Translations under genes and position numbers: made by a program
From: Bacillota bacterium
Lineage (GTDB): Bacteria > Bacillota > Clostridia > Lachnospirales > Lachnospiraceae
Length of the DNA stretch: 64,000 bases
Direction of reading: 5' to 3'
Assembly: GCA_023411555.1 (NCBI GenBank)
Contig: JAEYOQ010000041.1
Coordinates: 1-64,000, forward strand
Part shown: positions 16,353 through 25,894 of the stretch, piece by piece
How positions within the stretch are numbered: position 1 is the first letter of the stretch
Layout: the number at the start of each line of letters is the position of its first letter
Notes under the pieces: generated by a model
What the model saw: the letters and a program-made list of their open reading frames with translations, nothing else
What the model was told of the DNA's origin: nothing
Database searches by the model: none

Positions 16353-16368
16353 ATTAATATGTATTAAT
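16353..16368. promoter_or_regulatory. Inverted repeat, candidate Rrf2 operator
   Basis: ATTAATATGTATTAAT is a 7-2-7 inverted repeat starting 25 bp upstream of the Rrf2-like start codon. The position fits autoregulation. This is an inference from symmetry alone. Confidence 0.35.
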
Positions 16369-16429
16369 GATAAAGGAAGGAGGAATATTTGTCAATAGCT
16401 CATATGGGTACTGTACACACTTTACTAAT

Positions 16430-16707
16430 ATGATTAGGGTGTCAAAAGGCTGTTTCTTGTTATATAAGTGAATACCACTGCATATATATCCATTTGGCTG
16501 CCTTTCCCTCCTAGGTATATTCTCCTTTGAGCCTCATGGCATAAAGAAAATCTCGCATTATCAGGCTCGATTTTCTTCTGAGTCTCAAATCGAATATAGC
16601 AACCGTCGTCGGCCGATCTCATAGAACTAAAGTTCTAGCCAAGATGAATATACATACAGTGATATTCACACATATAGACGGAGAGAGCCTTTTGACACCC
16701 TAATCAT
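16430..16707. mobile_element. MITE-like element with perfect 22-bp terminal inverted repeats
   Basis: ATGATTAGGGTGTCAAAAGGCT at 16430-16451 is perfectly repeated in inverse at 16686-16707. The inner arms stay complementary for another 50 bp or so (AGTGAATA-N2-ACTG against its inverse), and a central AAGAAAATC/GATTTTCTT hairpin is present. The 278-bp unit has no credible transposase gene and lies between two regulators' promoter regions. It resembles a non-autonomous miniature transposable element or a large structured repeat. Confidence 0.65.
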
Positions 16708-16731
16708 CATATTCATAAGAGTTAGCTTTGA

Positions 16732-16760
16732 TTGACGCAATTAGTTATGTCTGATATAAT
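16732..16760 (+). promoter_or_regulatory. Promoter of the MFS exporter gene
   Basis: TTGACG at 16732-16737 and TATAAT at 16755-16760 have a 17-nt spacer. The promoter starts 24 bp beyond the MITE-like element. Confidence 0.7.
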
Positions 16761-16802
16761 GAGGACTACAATTTTGTAGAAACTTGGAAGGAGACTGACC
16801 CT

Positions 16803-18089
16803 GTGCAGGAACAGAACTTTAATCATTGGCAAAAAAAAATTATACTATTTCTGACGAGCCAAACGGTATCTTTATTTGGTTCATCCCTGGTTCAATATGC
16901 AATTATGTGGTACATCACCTTAAATACACAATCGGGCGTAATGATGACCCTCTCTATTATCTGCGGCTTTCTTCCCACCTTTTTCGTGTCACCCTTTGCA
17001 GGTGTATGGGCTGACCGCTTTAACCGGAAGCTTTTGATTATCGCTTCCGATGCTTTTATTGCGATTGCGACCCTGATATTGGCTGTCTTCTTCCTGCTGG
17101 GTTATGATTCGCTGTGGCTGCTGTTCGTAGTATCGGCAATACGTTCGATAGGAACAGGTATACAGACACCGGCTGTTGGAGCCATACTTCCTCAGATTGT
17201 ACCGGAGGATAGGTTAACGAAGGTGAATGCTACCAATGGAAGTATTCAATCTCTGGTCATGCTGGTATCGCCGATGGTAAGTGGAGCTTTGCTTTCCATT
17301 GCACCTATCGAAATTATTTTCTTCATCGATGTGATAACAGCAGCTGCTGCTGTGGTGATTATGATACTTTTCGTAAAGGTTCCTATTCATGCCAAGGCCC
17401 TGCAAAAGCATGTGACCAGCTATTTTGATGATGTGCTGATAGGAGTGAGGTACCTTCGTGATCATAAATTTGTCAAATCGATGTTTTTCTTCTTTGCAGT
17501 ATATTTCTTTTTTGCAGCTCCAGTGGCCTTTCTGACACCCCTGCAGACAACTCGTAGCTTCGGTAATGATGTCTGGAGATTGACGGCAATCGAAATTGTA
17601 TTTTCTGCCGGCACTATGGTGGGAGGCATCCTTCTGGCTTCCTGGCAGGGCTTTAAGAATAAGGTTCATACAATGGTATTATCCAGTACCTTAATCGGAC
17701 TATTTACCATTGCTCTTGGTGTTACACCTGTTTTCTGGCTCTATCTTGTATTTATGGCGATTGTTGGATTGGCTATGCCGTTTTTTAACACACCCGCTAT
17801 GGTTTTATTACAGGAAAAGGTGGAGAACGATTTTATGGGAAGAGTATTCGGAATTCTTAGTATGATATCCAGTATAATGATGCCGGTCGGCATGCTTATC
17901 TTTGGGCCGATGGCCGATGTCATTGATATAGAGCTGATGCTAATCGTAACCGGACTAATCATGCTGGTCATCGGTTTTGTACTTCTAGGCAATAAAGCAA
18001 TCGTACGTGAGGGCATTTCTCAGGTACCAAGGAATTCCGATCAACCGGAGGTGAATACGGATGGAAAGGCTGAGACGTTGGACGAATAG
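16803..18089 (+). CDS. MFS transporter, macrolide-efflux-like
   Basis: The 428-residue protein has about 12 membrane segments. It opens with the MefA-like motif FLTSQTVSLFGSSLVQYAIMWYIT and contains the MFS motif-A loop PFAGVWADRFNRKLLI. Members of this branch export macrolides or other drugs, but many in Clostridia have unknown substrates. GTG 16803 follows AAGGAGACTGACCCT. A polar tail of about 25 residues ends the protein. The gene has its own promoter, and no regulator or resistance gene is adjacent, so a specific drug cannot be assigned. Confidence 0.75.
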   Translation: MQEQNFNHWQKKIILFLTSQTVSLFGSSLVQYAIMWYITLNTQSGVMMTLSIICGFLPTFFVSPFAGVWADRFNRKLLIIASDAFIAIATLILAVFFLLGYDSLWLLFVVSAIRSIGTGIQTPAVGAILPQIVPEDRLTKVNATNGSIQSLVMLVSPMVSGALLSIAPIEIIFFIDVITAAAAVVIMILFVKVPIHAKALQKHVTSYFDDVLIGVRYLRDHKFVKSMFFFFAVYFFFAAPVAFLTPLQTTRSFGNDVWRLTAIEIVFSAGTMVGGILLASWQGFKNKVHTMVLSSTLIGLFTIALGVTPVFWLYLVFMAIVGLAMPFFNTPAMVLLQEKVENDFMGRVFGILSMISSIMMPVGMLIFGPMADVIDIELMLIVTGLIMLVIGFVLLGNKAIVREGISQVPRNSDQPEVNTDGKAETLDE

Positions 18090-18281
18090 GAAACGTCAGA
18101 CATAAAATAATAATGGTCAGGGGTAGTGAATAAACAGAGAATAAGAATAAAAAGAGAAAAGAATAAATAGAGTAATATAATGGTAGAATAGTGATAACAT
18201 CACTGATATCCATAGCGTAACATGATATAGTAAACCTAGAGAAGTTAATCAAAGCATTAATCGAATAGGAGGATAATCACT

Positions 18282-18596
18282 ATGGCTACAATAAAAATTA
18301 CAAAGCATAACTTTGAACAAGAGGTATTAAATTCTAAGGAACCGATCTTACTGGACTTTTGGGCTAGCTGGTGCGGTCCCTGCAGAATGGTGGCTCCTAC
18401 ACTTGATGAGATATCAAAGGAAGTAGAGGGTACTGCGAAGGTAGGTAAAATTAACATCGACGAGGAGTCGGAGCTGGCATCCCGATTCCGCGTTATGAGT
18501 ATACCCACACTTATGGTGGTTAAGAATGGTAAGATTTCAGCACAGGCAGTAGGTGTCAGACCGAAAAAAGATATCTTGAGAATGTTGGAAGTTTAA
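18282..18596 (+). CDS. trxA: Thioredoxin
   Basis: The 104-residue protein has the normal thioredoxin length, with active site WCGPC (Cys31 and Cys34), the cis-proline motif SIPTLMV and a C-terminal helix. It reduces protein disulfides in the cytosol using thioredoxin reductase, which is not in this window. AGGAGG is 8-9 nt from the ATG. It sits 70 nt before a superoxide reductase gene, so the pair may form an oxidative-stress unit. Confidence 0.95.
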   Translation: MATIKITKHNFEQEVLNSKEPILLDFWASWCGPCRMVAPTLDEISKEVEGTAKVGKINIDEESELASRFRVMSIPTLMVVKNGKISAQAVGVRPKKDILRMLEV

Positions 18597-18672
18597 TATA
18601 TAATTGGAAGTAAGGCAAATAGGCAAGATTTGCTGACTTTCAAATTATAATATACTATAAGGAGAGATGGCG

Positions 18673-19056
18673 ATGCGTGAAGAAAATAAGTTCTACAGAT
18701 GCAATCATTGTGGAAATATCGTTGGTATGATTCATAATGCAGGTGTTCCGCTTGTTTGCTGCGGTGAGAAGATGGAAGAAATGGTAGCAAACACTGTGGA
18801 TGCTTCAAAAGAAAAGCATGTACCTGCAGTTTCGATTGTCGGTAACACAGTAAAGGTAGAAGTTGGAGCAGTACCTCATCCGATGGAAGAGAAGCACTAC
18901 ATCCAATGGATCTATCTAGAGACGAAAAACGGCAGTCAGAGAAAAGCCCTGAAGCCCGGTGACGAACCGATGGCTGTATTTGCCCTTGACAATGATGAGG
19001 TAGTTGCGGTATATGAATATTGCAATATACACGGATTGTGGAAGACCGAGCTATAA
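18673..19056 (+). CDS. dfx: Desulfoferrodoxin (superoxide reductase)
   Basis: The protein has about 127 residues. An N-terminal desulforedoxin domain (CNHC at Cys10/Cys13 and a vicinal CC at 29-30) binds the first iron. The catalytic domain has HPMEEKHYIQW histidines and the C-terminal CNIHGLW motif that ligates the square-pyramidal iron. It reduces superoxide to peroxide without producing oxygen, typical of anaerobes. GGAG is 8 nt before ATG 18673; ATG 18667 is too close to it. A strong terminator follows. Confidence 0.93.
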   Translation: MREENKFYRCNHCGNIVGMIHNAGVPLVCCGEKMEEMVANTVDASKEKHVPAVSIVGNTVKVEVGAVPHPMEEKHYIQWIYLETKNGSQRKALKPGDEPMAVFALDNDEVVAVYEYCNIHGLWKTEL

Positions 19057-19075
19057 TACCTGATTTAAATGACAT

Positions 19076-19133
19076 AGTTGCATGCAAGCTGGATAAGAGA
19101 AAGCAGATAACAGCGGTGCATGCAACTTTTTTA
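19076..19133 (+). terminator. Intrinsic terminator after dfx
   Basis: AGTTGCATGC pairs with GCATGCAACT across a loop of about 34 nt, followed by six T. Its right arm belongs to a dispersed repeat shared with the lct leader near 33050. Confidence 0.75.
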
Positions 19134-19242
19134 TTCCATAGGAAGTTGCGTCCTACGATACAATTGTCATGGCTAAAAGCCCTCTGGGCAAGTGATTTTT
19201 ATTTTATTTATATATTAAAGATTAAGAAATGGAGTGAGGAAC

Positions 19243-19923
19243 TTGACATGGTCAGAGGATGACAAAAAATTCTTTTACGAAACTCTTAGCTTTTGGAGGG
19301 AACTAACTGATTCACAAAGGAATACACTGGAGCAGAAGATGGTGCAGAAGTGCTTTAAGGCCGGAGATGCAATGCATGGCGGTTCGGATAACTGTTCCGG
19401 CTTGTTTCTAATCCGTAGTGGACAGGTAAGAGCTTATATTGTCTCAGAGACCGGTAAAGAGATCACATTGTACCGCCTGTTTGAGAGGGACGTATGTATC
19501 TTCTCTGCTGCTTGTATGATGAAAAATATCTCCTTTGATATTTATGTCGGGGTGGAGAAGGAGACACAGGCTTATCTGATACCCACCTCTGTTTTTCGCC
19601 AGCTATCTCAGGAAGCCATGCCCATTCAGGTATTTACCAATAATCTGATGGCTTCCCGCTTCTCCGATGTCATGTGGATTATGGAGCAAGCATTATTCAC
19701 CAGCCTGGATAAACGGCTGGCCAATTTCCTTTTGGAGCAGGTGGTAATTGAGGAGAGGAATACCCTAGAATTAACTCATGATATAATTGCGAATCATCTG
19801 GGCACAGCCAGAGAGGTTATAACCAGGATGCTGAAGTATTTTCAAAATGAAGGTATCGTAGCCTTAAAACGGGGTACCATATTTATTTTGGATGAAAAGA
19901 AGCTGAAACAATTAGCAGATTAG
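19243..19923 (+). CDS. Crp/Fnr family transcriptional regulator
   Basis: The protein has about 226 residues. An N-terminal cyclic-nucleotide-binding-type barrel (GLFLIRSGQVRAYIVSETGKEITLYRL, then CIFSAACMM) precedes a C-terminal helix-turn-helix (HDIIANHLGTAREVITRMLKYF). It lacks the N-terminal cysteine cluster of Fnr. The effector is unknown; the neighbourhood (thioredoxin, superoxide reductase) makes redox or nitrosative stress plausible. TTG 19243 follows GGAG by 8 nt. A GTG at 19234 is an alternative but has no spacing for a ribosome binding site. Confidence 0.85.
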   Translation: MTWSEDDKKFFYETLSFWRELTDSQRNTLEQKMVQKCFKAGDAMHGGSDNCSGLFLIRSGQVRAYIVSETGKEITLYRLFERDVCIFSAACMMKNISFDIYVGVEKETQAYLIPTSVFRQLSQEAMPIQVFTNNLMASRFSDVMWIMEQALFTSLDKRLANFLLEQVVIEERNTLELTHDIIANHLGTAREVITRMLKYFQNEGIVALKRGTIFILDEKKLKQLAD

Positions 19924-20035
19924 CAGAGGAAGGACCGGTCTGGGAACATTGACACAGAATCAACATAAGGGTACAATAAAGATACAATAGAATTAAGTAT
20001 AAGATTCCATAAAGACACGATGGAGGAGGTTTGCT

Positions 20036-21640
20036 ATGAAACTGACATTTTTGGGTGCAGCCCATGAAGTAACAGGTAGCTGCTATTATCTTGAGGCCTG
20101 TGGGAGGAACATTCTGATTGATTGTGGTATGGAACAGGGTAAGGATACCTATGTGAACCAAGAGATGCCGATCTTATCAGCTGATATTGATACGGTACTG
20201 CTGACCCATGCACATATGGATCATTCCGGTAAGCTGCCGCTACTGGTGAATGAAGGCTTCCGGGGAGATATACATGCGACCTCGGCTACCTGCGCTTTGT
20301 GTAATCTTATGCTTCGTGACAGTGCACACATCCAGATGGCGGAGGCAGAATGGAGAAACCGTAAGGGAAAGCGGTCCGGTAACAGAGGGGCAGTGCCGAT
20401 TTATGATATGGAAGATACTCTTGCAACAATACGTAGATTTATTCCTCATGAATATAATCAGGTTTTTACACTTTATGAAGGAATAGAGGTGCGGTTTACG
20501 GATGTTGGACATCTTCTCGGTTCTGCAAGTATCGAGCTGTGGATTACCGAGAATGATGTAAGGAAGAAGATTGTTTTCTCCGGAGATATTGGTAATGTGA
20601 ACCAGCCTTTGATCAATGATCCACAGTATATAGAGGAAGCGGATTACGTTATCATGGAGTCAACCTACGGGGATCGTAATCATGGCGCCAGCCCGGATTA
20701 TATCACTGAATTAACGGAGATTATTCAAGAGACCTTTGATCGTGGAGGCAATGTAGTAATCCCATCCTTTGCAGTAGGAAGAACACAGGTACTCCTCTAT
20801 TATATACGTAAGATTAAGGATGAACGACTGGTTAAGGGACACGATAATTTTAAGGTATATGTGGATAGCCCTTTGGCGGTGGAAGCAACCCAGATCTTTC
20901 GTGAGTATATGACAGGATATTTTGATCAGGATGCGATGGGGCTTGTGAATAGGGGGATTAATCCCTTATCCTTTCCTGGTCTGAAAACCGCCATTACCTC
21001 CGATGAATCGAAAGCAATCAACTTTGAGGAGGAGCCTAAGATTATTATCTCGGCGGCTGGTATGTGCGATGCGGGTAGAATCAGGCACCATCTGAAGCAC
21101 AATCTATGGCGTGAGGATAGTACGATTCTGTTCGTTGGACATCAATCGGTTGGAACACTGGGTAGAATGATTTTAGATGGAGCGCAGGAGGTTAAGCTCT
21201 TCGGTGAGACGATACAGGTTAGTGCGCGGATTAAGGAATTATCCGGTGTAAGTGGTCATGCGGATCGGGACGGATTAATCCGCTGGCTAACCGGTTTTAC
21301 TAAGAAGCCGGAGAGAGTATTTGTAGTTCATGGCGATGATCGGGTATGTGAGGCCTTTACGAAATATATCAGTAAAGACCTTGGGTATACGGCAGATGCA
21401 CCCTTCAGTGGTGCAACCTATGATTTGCTGCAAAATATATGTATCCGTGAAGGTAGTAAAATCCCTGTAGAATCAAAGGTAACATTAGTAGCAGCTAATG
21501 CGGACAGTGTATTTGAGCGTCTGGTGCAGGCAGGTAAGCGTCTGGCAGCAGTGATACAGCGTAACCGAGGTGGAGCCAATAAGGACTTAGCCAAATTTAC
21601 CAGTCAGATCAATTCCCTATGTGACAAATGGGAGCGATAA
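20036..21640 (+). CDS. Metallo-beta-lactamase fold beta-CASP RNA-processing exonuclease-like protein
   Basis: The 534-residue protein has the metal site HxHxDH (THAHMDH, residues 58-63), GHLLGSASIEL, the beta-CASP region (VVIPSFAVGRTQVLLYYI, then DSPLAVEAT) and VSGHADRDGL with a late VHGD motif. This is the CPSF73/YSH1-like branch found in bacteria. Relatives cleave RNA, but the substrate of the bacterial members is largely unknown. GGAGGTTTGCT precedes the ATG. It ends exactly where the convergent AraC gene ends, with abutting stop codons. Confidence 0.85.
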   Translation: MKLTFLGAAHEVTGSCYYLEACGRNILIDCGMEQGKDTYVNQEMPILSADIDTVLLTHAHMDHSGKLPLLVNEGFRGDIHATSATCALCNLMLRDSAHIQMAEAEWRNRKGKRSGNRGAVPIYDMEDTLATIRRFIPHEYNQVFTLYEGIEVRFTDVGHLLGSASIELWITENDVRKKIVFSGDIGNVNQPLINDPQYIEEADYVIMESTYGDRNHGASPDYITELTEIIQETFDRGGNVVIPSFAVGRTQVLLYYIRKIKDERLVKGHDNFKVYVDSPLAVEATQIFREYMTGYFDQDAMGLVNRGINPLSFPGLKTAITSDESKAINFEEEPKIIISAAGMCDAGRIRHHLKHNLWREDSTILFVGHQSVGTLGRMILDGAQEVKLFGETIQVSARIKELSGVSGHADRDGLIRWLTGFTKKPERVFVVHGDDRVCEAFTKYISKDLGYTADAPFSGATYDLLQNICIREGSKIPVESKVTLVAANADSVFERLVQAGKRLAAVIQRNRGGANKDLAKFTSQINSLCDKWER

Positions 21641-22516
21641 TTAAGTTTCGTCAACTCGACTCTGATACATGTTTCGAAATTCCGTCGGCGTGCAGTTCTT
21701 CATAATACGGAACATACGAATGAAGGCGGAAATATTATTAAAACCGGATCGAAATGCAACCTCTGTAATGTTTAGCTTTGGATCAATCAAAAGCCGTTCT
21801 GCACAAGCAATTCTACGGGCATTCAAATATTTATAAAAGGATACGTTAGTAAATTCCTTGAACAGTCTGCTGAAATGGAATTTACTAAAGCCGGCCATAT
21901 CTGCCACTGTATCCAAAGACAGATTCTCAGTGCAATTCTGATTGATATAATCACAAATACTGCGGAATTTCATTAGATATTCCTGTTGCTTACCGGTTTT
22001 TGCTCCGGAGAAGCAATCCGAGGTTTTGGAGTAGTTGCGGGCAATCAGTACCATAATCTGGAACAATTTTGAATAGATAGAAATATTCATCATCTGTGCA
22101 TTGGCGGAATATTCATGGGCTATGTCTTTCATAAGCTCAACGATTTGGGCATGGATCAGGGGTGCATCCTCCGGCGTTATGAGTAAAGCAGGCTGGATTA
22201 ATGCGGTAAAGGTATCAAGCTCTCGTATGTTGATGAAATCAGTCAGATCAGCTTGCAGAATGATTCTATTTCCAACTCTGGGTGCATAGAAACGATGGAT
22301 CGTACCCGGGGCGATAAATAAAATATCACCAACTCTTAAATTGGTGGTTACATCATTGCATACCGTCTTGTATTCGTTTAGAGTCGGCATAACAATCTCT
22401 AAGGGTGTATGCCAGTGGTTGGGATAGTCCTCCGCTACTTTGTTGTCATAGAGCTTGATAGTGGAGTTCTTAGCAAAATTAACGGTTTCACGAATTCCTT
22501 CCAGACTTTTGATCAT
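21641..22516 (-). CDS. AraC family transcriptional regulator with cupin-type sensor
   Basis: The 291-residue protein has an N-terminal cupin-like domain (YPNHWHTPLEIVMP, then VGDILFIAPGTIHRF). The C-terminal double helix-turn-helix has LSLDTVADMAGFSKFHFSRLFKEFTNVSFYKYLNARRI and VAFRSGFNNISAFIRMFR. Such regulators usually sense sugars and activate carbohydrate genes. No sugar gene is divergent from it; the nearest sugar transporter begins at 23893. Stop codons of this gene and the beta-CASP gene abut without a spacer. Confidence 0.85.
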   Translation of the reverse strand: MIKSLEGIRETVNFAKNSTIKLYDNKVAEDYPNHWHTPLEIVMPTLNEYKTVCNDVTTNLRVGDILFIAPGTIHRFYAPRVGNRIILQADLTDFINIRELDTFTALIQPALLITPEDAPLIHAQIVELMKDIAHEYSANAQMMNISIYSKLFQIMVLIARNYSKTSDCFSGAKTGKQQEYLMKFRSICDYINQNCTENLSLDTVADMAGFSKFHFSRLFKEFTNVSFYKYLNARRIACAERLLIDPKLNITEVAFRSGFNNISAFIRMFRIMKNCTPTEFRNMYQSRVDET

Positions 22517-22705
22517 CGTTTTTCCCTCTCCGTATTAATGATTTAAGGTTGTGCGTTGTCTCCTATAATGGCAATTTTATAATCTGAATTCTTGCTATTA
22601 ATATATAATAAATTTATTATAAATACAAGAACTCATAGCCAAATCGATGAATCCCTTGGAACAAATAGGCGAAGAGTTACTTGTTGTGAGAAAGGTATGA
22701 TCGAT

Positions 22706-23638
22706 ATGGATTATATTATGAGAGTTTGTCCTAAATGTAAAAAAGAACTTCCGGTTCCGGCAAACTTAACGGAATGCATCTGTATGTATTGCGGTGAACC
22801 TTTTCGCATCAGAGAGCAGGCGGCCGGTAAGGAAGAGGTCGAAGAAGTGGGAGAGATCGAAATAGCATACCAAGAGGCGTTAGAGCAGATGAGTGCATTG
22901 GTTGAGGATTATGAGGCACTTTTACAAAAGTTCACTAAGGAATGGTATCAGACCTGCTTTCTTGAATATGCAAGGCTTGGAGCTACTATATTGTCGCCGA
23001 TAAATCGATACGCTGCCTTATCGCAGGAGCTTCGGAGCAAGGCGCTGGATGCAACCTCCGAGAAGCTTATGGATGCGCTTGAGAGAAATATAAAAGCAGA
23101 TCAAGGGATACTAATTAAGAAGTCAAAAGCGATACTGATTGATCAAAACCGCTACTTCTTGGCCGTATATCTGGTACCCATGCTTCAGTATCTGCAGCTT
23201 GAGCTTGGGGATGCCTTAACGGACCGGATCATGGAGGATTGGACGAAGAGATACCCAAAGAGTGCATTCAAGAAGGCTACATATGAGGAGTTGGAAGCCG
23301 GCTTTATGAGAAAGGGCTTTTGCTTTATCACCTCCGCCGTCTGTGATTCACAGAATAAACCGGACAACTGTTATGAATTGGAACGATTTCGGGGCTATCG
23401 TGACCAGTTCTTAATGAGTAATGAAGAGGGAAGGAAGCTGGTAGAGGAGTATTACAATAGAGCTCCGAGGATTGTCACATATCTTAATATGCAGGTAGAT
23501 TGCGAGGAACGATACCAAAGGATATGGCACCAATATCTTCAGCCCTGTCTATTGGATATCGAAGAGGGACGCATGCTACAATGCCAAGAACGATACGTCA
23601 GGATGGTAAGAGACCTTAATTCTCAATTACCCTTCTGA
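22706..23638 (+). CDS. Zinc-ribbon and CFI-box domain protein of unknown function
   Basis: The protein has about 310 residues. The N-terminus is a zinc ribbon (CPKCKKELPVP, then CMYCGEPF). A helical middle follows, and then a C-terminal CFITSAVCDSQNKPDNCYELERFR segment that matches the CFI-box type C-terminal domain. In that domain a Cys-Phe-Ile motif precedes a conserved RxxRD region. No enzymatic role is known. ATG 22697 and ATG 22706 are both possible starts; codons further upstream are not family-like. It stands alone between an AraC gene and a terminator. Confidence 0.6.
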   Translation: MDYIMRVCPKCKKELPVPANLTECICMYCGEPFRIREQAAGKEEVEEVGEIEIAYQEALEQMSALVEDYEALLQKFTKEWYQTCFLEYARLGATILSPINRYAALSQELRSKALDATSEKLMDALERNIKADQGILIKKSKAILIDQNRYFLAVYLVPMLQYLQLELGDALTDRIMEDWTKRYPKSAFKKATYEELEAGFMRKGFCFITSAVCDSQNKPDNCYELERFRGYRDQFLMSNEEGRKLVEEYYNRAPRIVTYLNMQVDCEERYQRIWHQYLQPCLLDIEEGRMLQCQERYVRMVRDLNSQLPF

Positions 23639-23686
23639 TGAAAAGAGGTATGTATAGAAAGTGAAATAGCAATATAGTTTATAGCT

Positions 23687-23722
23687 TTGGGCTGGTACAG
23701 GTTAGGTACCGGTCTTTTTTTG
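23687..23722 (+). terminator. Intrinsic terminator
   Basis: GGCTGGTAC pairs with GTACCGGTC across AGGTTAG and is followed by seven T. Confidence 0.75.
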
Positions 23723-23892
23723 ATTCATAAACATAACAAATCTATACAAATAATACCAATTCTGTAAAATGACTAATCATTGAAAAATGTGTAATATTGT
23801 TTATGTAATATTAATAAATAAGGCGTGATTATAAAGCAGATTTTAGGTGAAATATACAACGTCACAAGAAAAATGAAGGAGGCTTTACCATT

Positions 23893-24858
23893 ATGCCCAA
23901 AGCAACTGCAAAGAAAAAAGAATCTAGCAGTGGATTTTCAAGCAGGAAGAAAACCTTCCTCCTGTTAACCATGGTGGCACCGGGAGTAATCTGGCTTATA
24001 TTACTTCGTTACTTACCCATGTTCGGTATTGTAATTGCATTTAAGGATTATAGGATTTATACCAAGGCTCCATCCTTGATTAATAATGTTCTTCATAGCA
24101 AATGGGTCGGTCTGAAGAATTTTGAGTTCTTATTTGCAACTTCAGATTCCTGGATCATGATCCGTAATACCATCGGATACAATGCGCTGTGGATTGTTCT
24201 CGGATTAATCATTTCTGTCTCCTTCGCGATTATGCTGAGCGAACTGACTAATAAATTTGCAGCCAAGGTACATCAGACCTTAATGTTTTTTCCCTACTTT
24301 CTAAGCTGGGTAGTGGCAAGCTATTTCGTACTTGCCTTTTTGGATCCGACCAGGGGCCTTCTGGTACACCTTCAACAGGATTGGGGAATGGAGGTTACCA
24401 ATTGGTACAATGAAAACAAACCATGGCCGATTATTCTGACCATTGCTAACCTATGGAAGAATGTCGGGTATTCCACGATCCTGTATCTGGCGGCAATAAC
24501 CGGAATTGATACATCTCAATATGAAGCAGCAAGTATTGATGGCGCGTCAAAGTGGCAGCAGATGAAGTATGTAACCTTACCGCATCTGAGATCTATGATT
24601 ACGATCCTATTAATTATGAACGTCGGAAAAATCATCAATTCGGATTTTGGTCTGTTCTGGAATGTGCCGATGAATTCAGGCCCTCTTTTCCCTACTACAC
24701 AGGTTATTGATACCTATGTTTATCGGGCATTAACCGCTACCAATAATATCGGCATGAGTACGGCAGCAGGACTGTTGCAGAATGTTGTAGGCTTTGCCTG
24801 CCTTATGGCAGCAAACTCGGTGGTCCGTAGGATTGACGAGGATAGTACCTTGTTCTAA
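23893..24858 (+). CDS. Sugar ABC transporter permease, LplB type
   Basis: The 321-residue protein has six membrane segments, with an N-terminal VAPGVIWLILLRYLPMFGIVIAFKDY motif typical of LplB-like carbohydrate permeases. The EAA loop is YEAASIDGASKWQQMKYVTLPHL. It imports oligosaccharides or complex polysaccharide fragments together with the next two genes. No ATPase is present locally; such systems commonly share a remote MsmX-like ATPase (family knowledge). GGAGG precedes the ATG. Confidence 0.88.
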   Translation: MPKATAKKKESSSGFSSRKKTFLLLTMVAPGVIWLILLRYLPMFGIVIAFKDYRIYTKAPSLINNVLHSKWVGLKNFEFLFATSDSWIMIRNTIGYNALWIVLGLIISVSFAIMLSELTNKFAAKVHQTLMFFPYFLSWVVASYFVLAFLDPTRGLLVHLQQDWGMEVTNWYNENKPWPIILTIANLWKNVGYSTILYLAAITGIDTSQYEAASIDGASKWQQMKYVTLPHLRSMITILLIMNVGKIINSDFGLFWNVPMNSGPLFPTTQVIDTYVYRALTATNNIGMSTAAGLLQNVVGFACLMAANSVVRRIDEDSTLF

Positions 24859-24891
24859 ATCGTAAGTACTAACCTATTATAAAAGGATTGG

Positions 24892-25833
24892 ATGATGACT
24901 ATGAATGAAAATATAATAGCTTCCCGTAGAAAAAACACCCGTTTGAATAAAGTAAGTATTCCGGTAGAGATTCTGTTTCACCTTATTCTTGGCCTGTTTT
25001 GTCTGTTATGTGTCGTACCCTTTGTATTTGTTGCTATAATTTCCTTTACTTCACAGAACAGTATTCGTGAGATTGGTTTCTCGTTCACACCAATTGAATG
25101 GTCCTTAGAGGCCTATCAATATGTTGCTGATCTTGGAGATCAGCTTTGGAGGTCCTATTTTAACAGCTTTTTTATCACCATTGTTGGTACCCTTTTAAGT
25201 GTGCTGATCTGCATTCTATATTCTTATGCCCTGTTTCGTAAGGATTTTAAGTACCGCACATTTTTTACCTTCTTCTGCTTTTTTACGATGATGTTTGGTG
25301 GCGGTCTGGCACCTACCTACATGGTATGTAAGAATATGCTGAAATTAAGCGATAGCTATGCAGCCCTGATTGTGCCGATGCTAGTAAATCCCTTTAATAT
25401 TATCATCATGAGAACCTTTTTCCAGAGCACGGTACCAACGGAGCTGATTGAAGCAGCATCGATTGACGGAAGCAACGAGTATTACACATTATTTAGGATT
25501 ATCATTCCCATATCCAAGCCAGGAATAGCAACCGTTGCACTTCTGACGGCATTGGCCTATTGGAATGAATGGTTCATTGCGATGCTCTATGTTCGTGAGG
25601 CAAAGTATATACCGTTACAATTTTTACTTATGAGGATGCAAACACAGGTGGATTTCCTTGTAAAGAACAGCTCGGTCATCGGCGCGGAGGTAGCCAAGAT
25701 AATGAGCACGCTGCCTCAGGATAGTCTTCGCATGGCATTGGTAGTATTGATTGTTATTCCTATAGCCTTTGCCTACCCATTCTTCCAGCGCTACATAATC
25801 TCCGGTCTGACCATCGGATCAGTGAAAGGGTAA
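24892..25833 (+). CDS. Sugar ABC transporter permease, LplC/YtcP type
   Basis: The 313-residue second permease has the motif LCVVPFVFVAIISFTSQNSIREIGFSF near the N-terminus. Its EAA loop is IEAASIDGSNEYYTLFRIIIPISKPGIATVALLTALAYWNEWF. It pairs with the upstream permease to form the channel. AAGGATTGG precedes ATG 24892; two further in-frame ATGs (24895, 24901) are possible. It starts 33 nt after its partner. Confidence 0.88.
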   Translation: MMTMNENIIASRRKNTRLNKVSIPVEILFHLILGLFCLLCVVPFVFVAIISFTSQNSIREIGFSFTPIEWSLEAYQYVADLGDQLWRSYFNSFFITIVGTLLSVLICILYSYALFRKDFKYRTFFTFFCFFTMMFGGGLAPTYMVCKNMLKLSDSYAALIVPMLVNPFNIIIMRTFFQSTVPTELIEAASIDGSNEYYTLFRIIIPISKPGIATVALLTALAYWNEWFIAMLYVREAKYIPLQFLLMRMQTQVDFLVKNSSVIGAEVAKIMSTLPQDSLRMALVVLIVIPIAFAYPFFQRYIISGLTIGSVKG

Positions 25834-25894
25834 GTACGGCCGGCTTTATAGAGGTCGATTACATACAATAACAATTTTAAGGGAGGGTTTCATT

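Noticed and set aside
16434..16622. 62-codon reverse-strand frame
   Set aside because: It lies wholly within the inverted-repeat element, has no ribosome site and no recognisable protein features.
17214..17669. 151-codon reverse-strand frame
   Set aside because: It is antisense to a well-supported MFS exporter gene and its product looks like no protein family.
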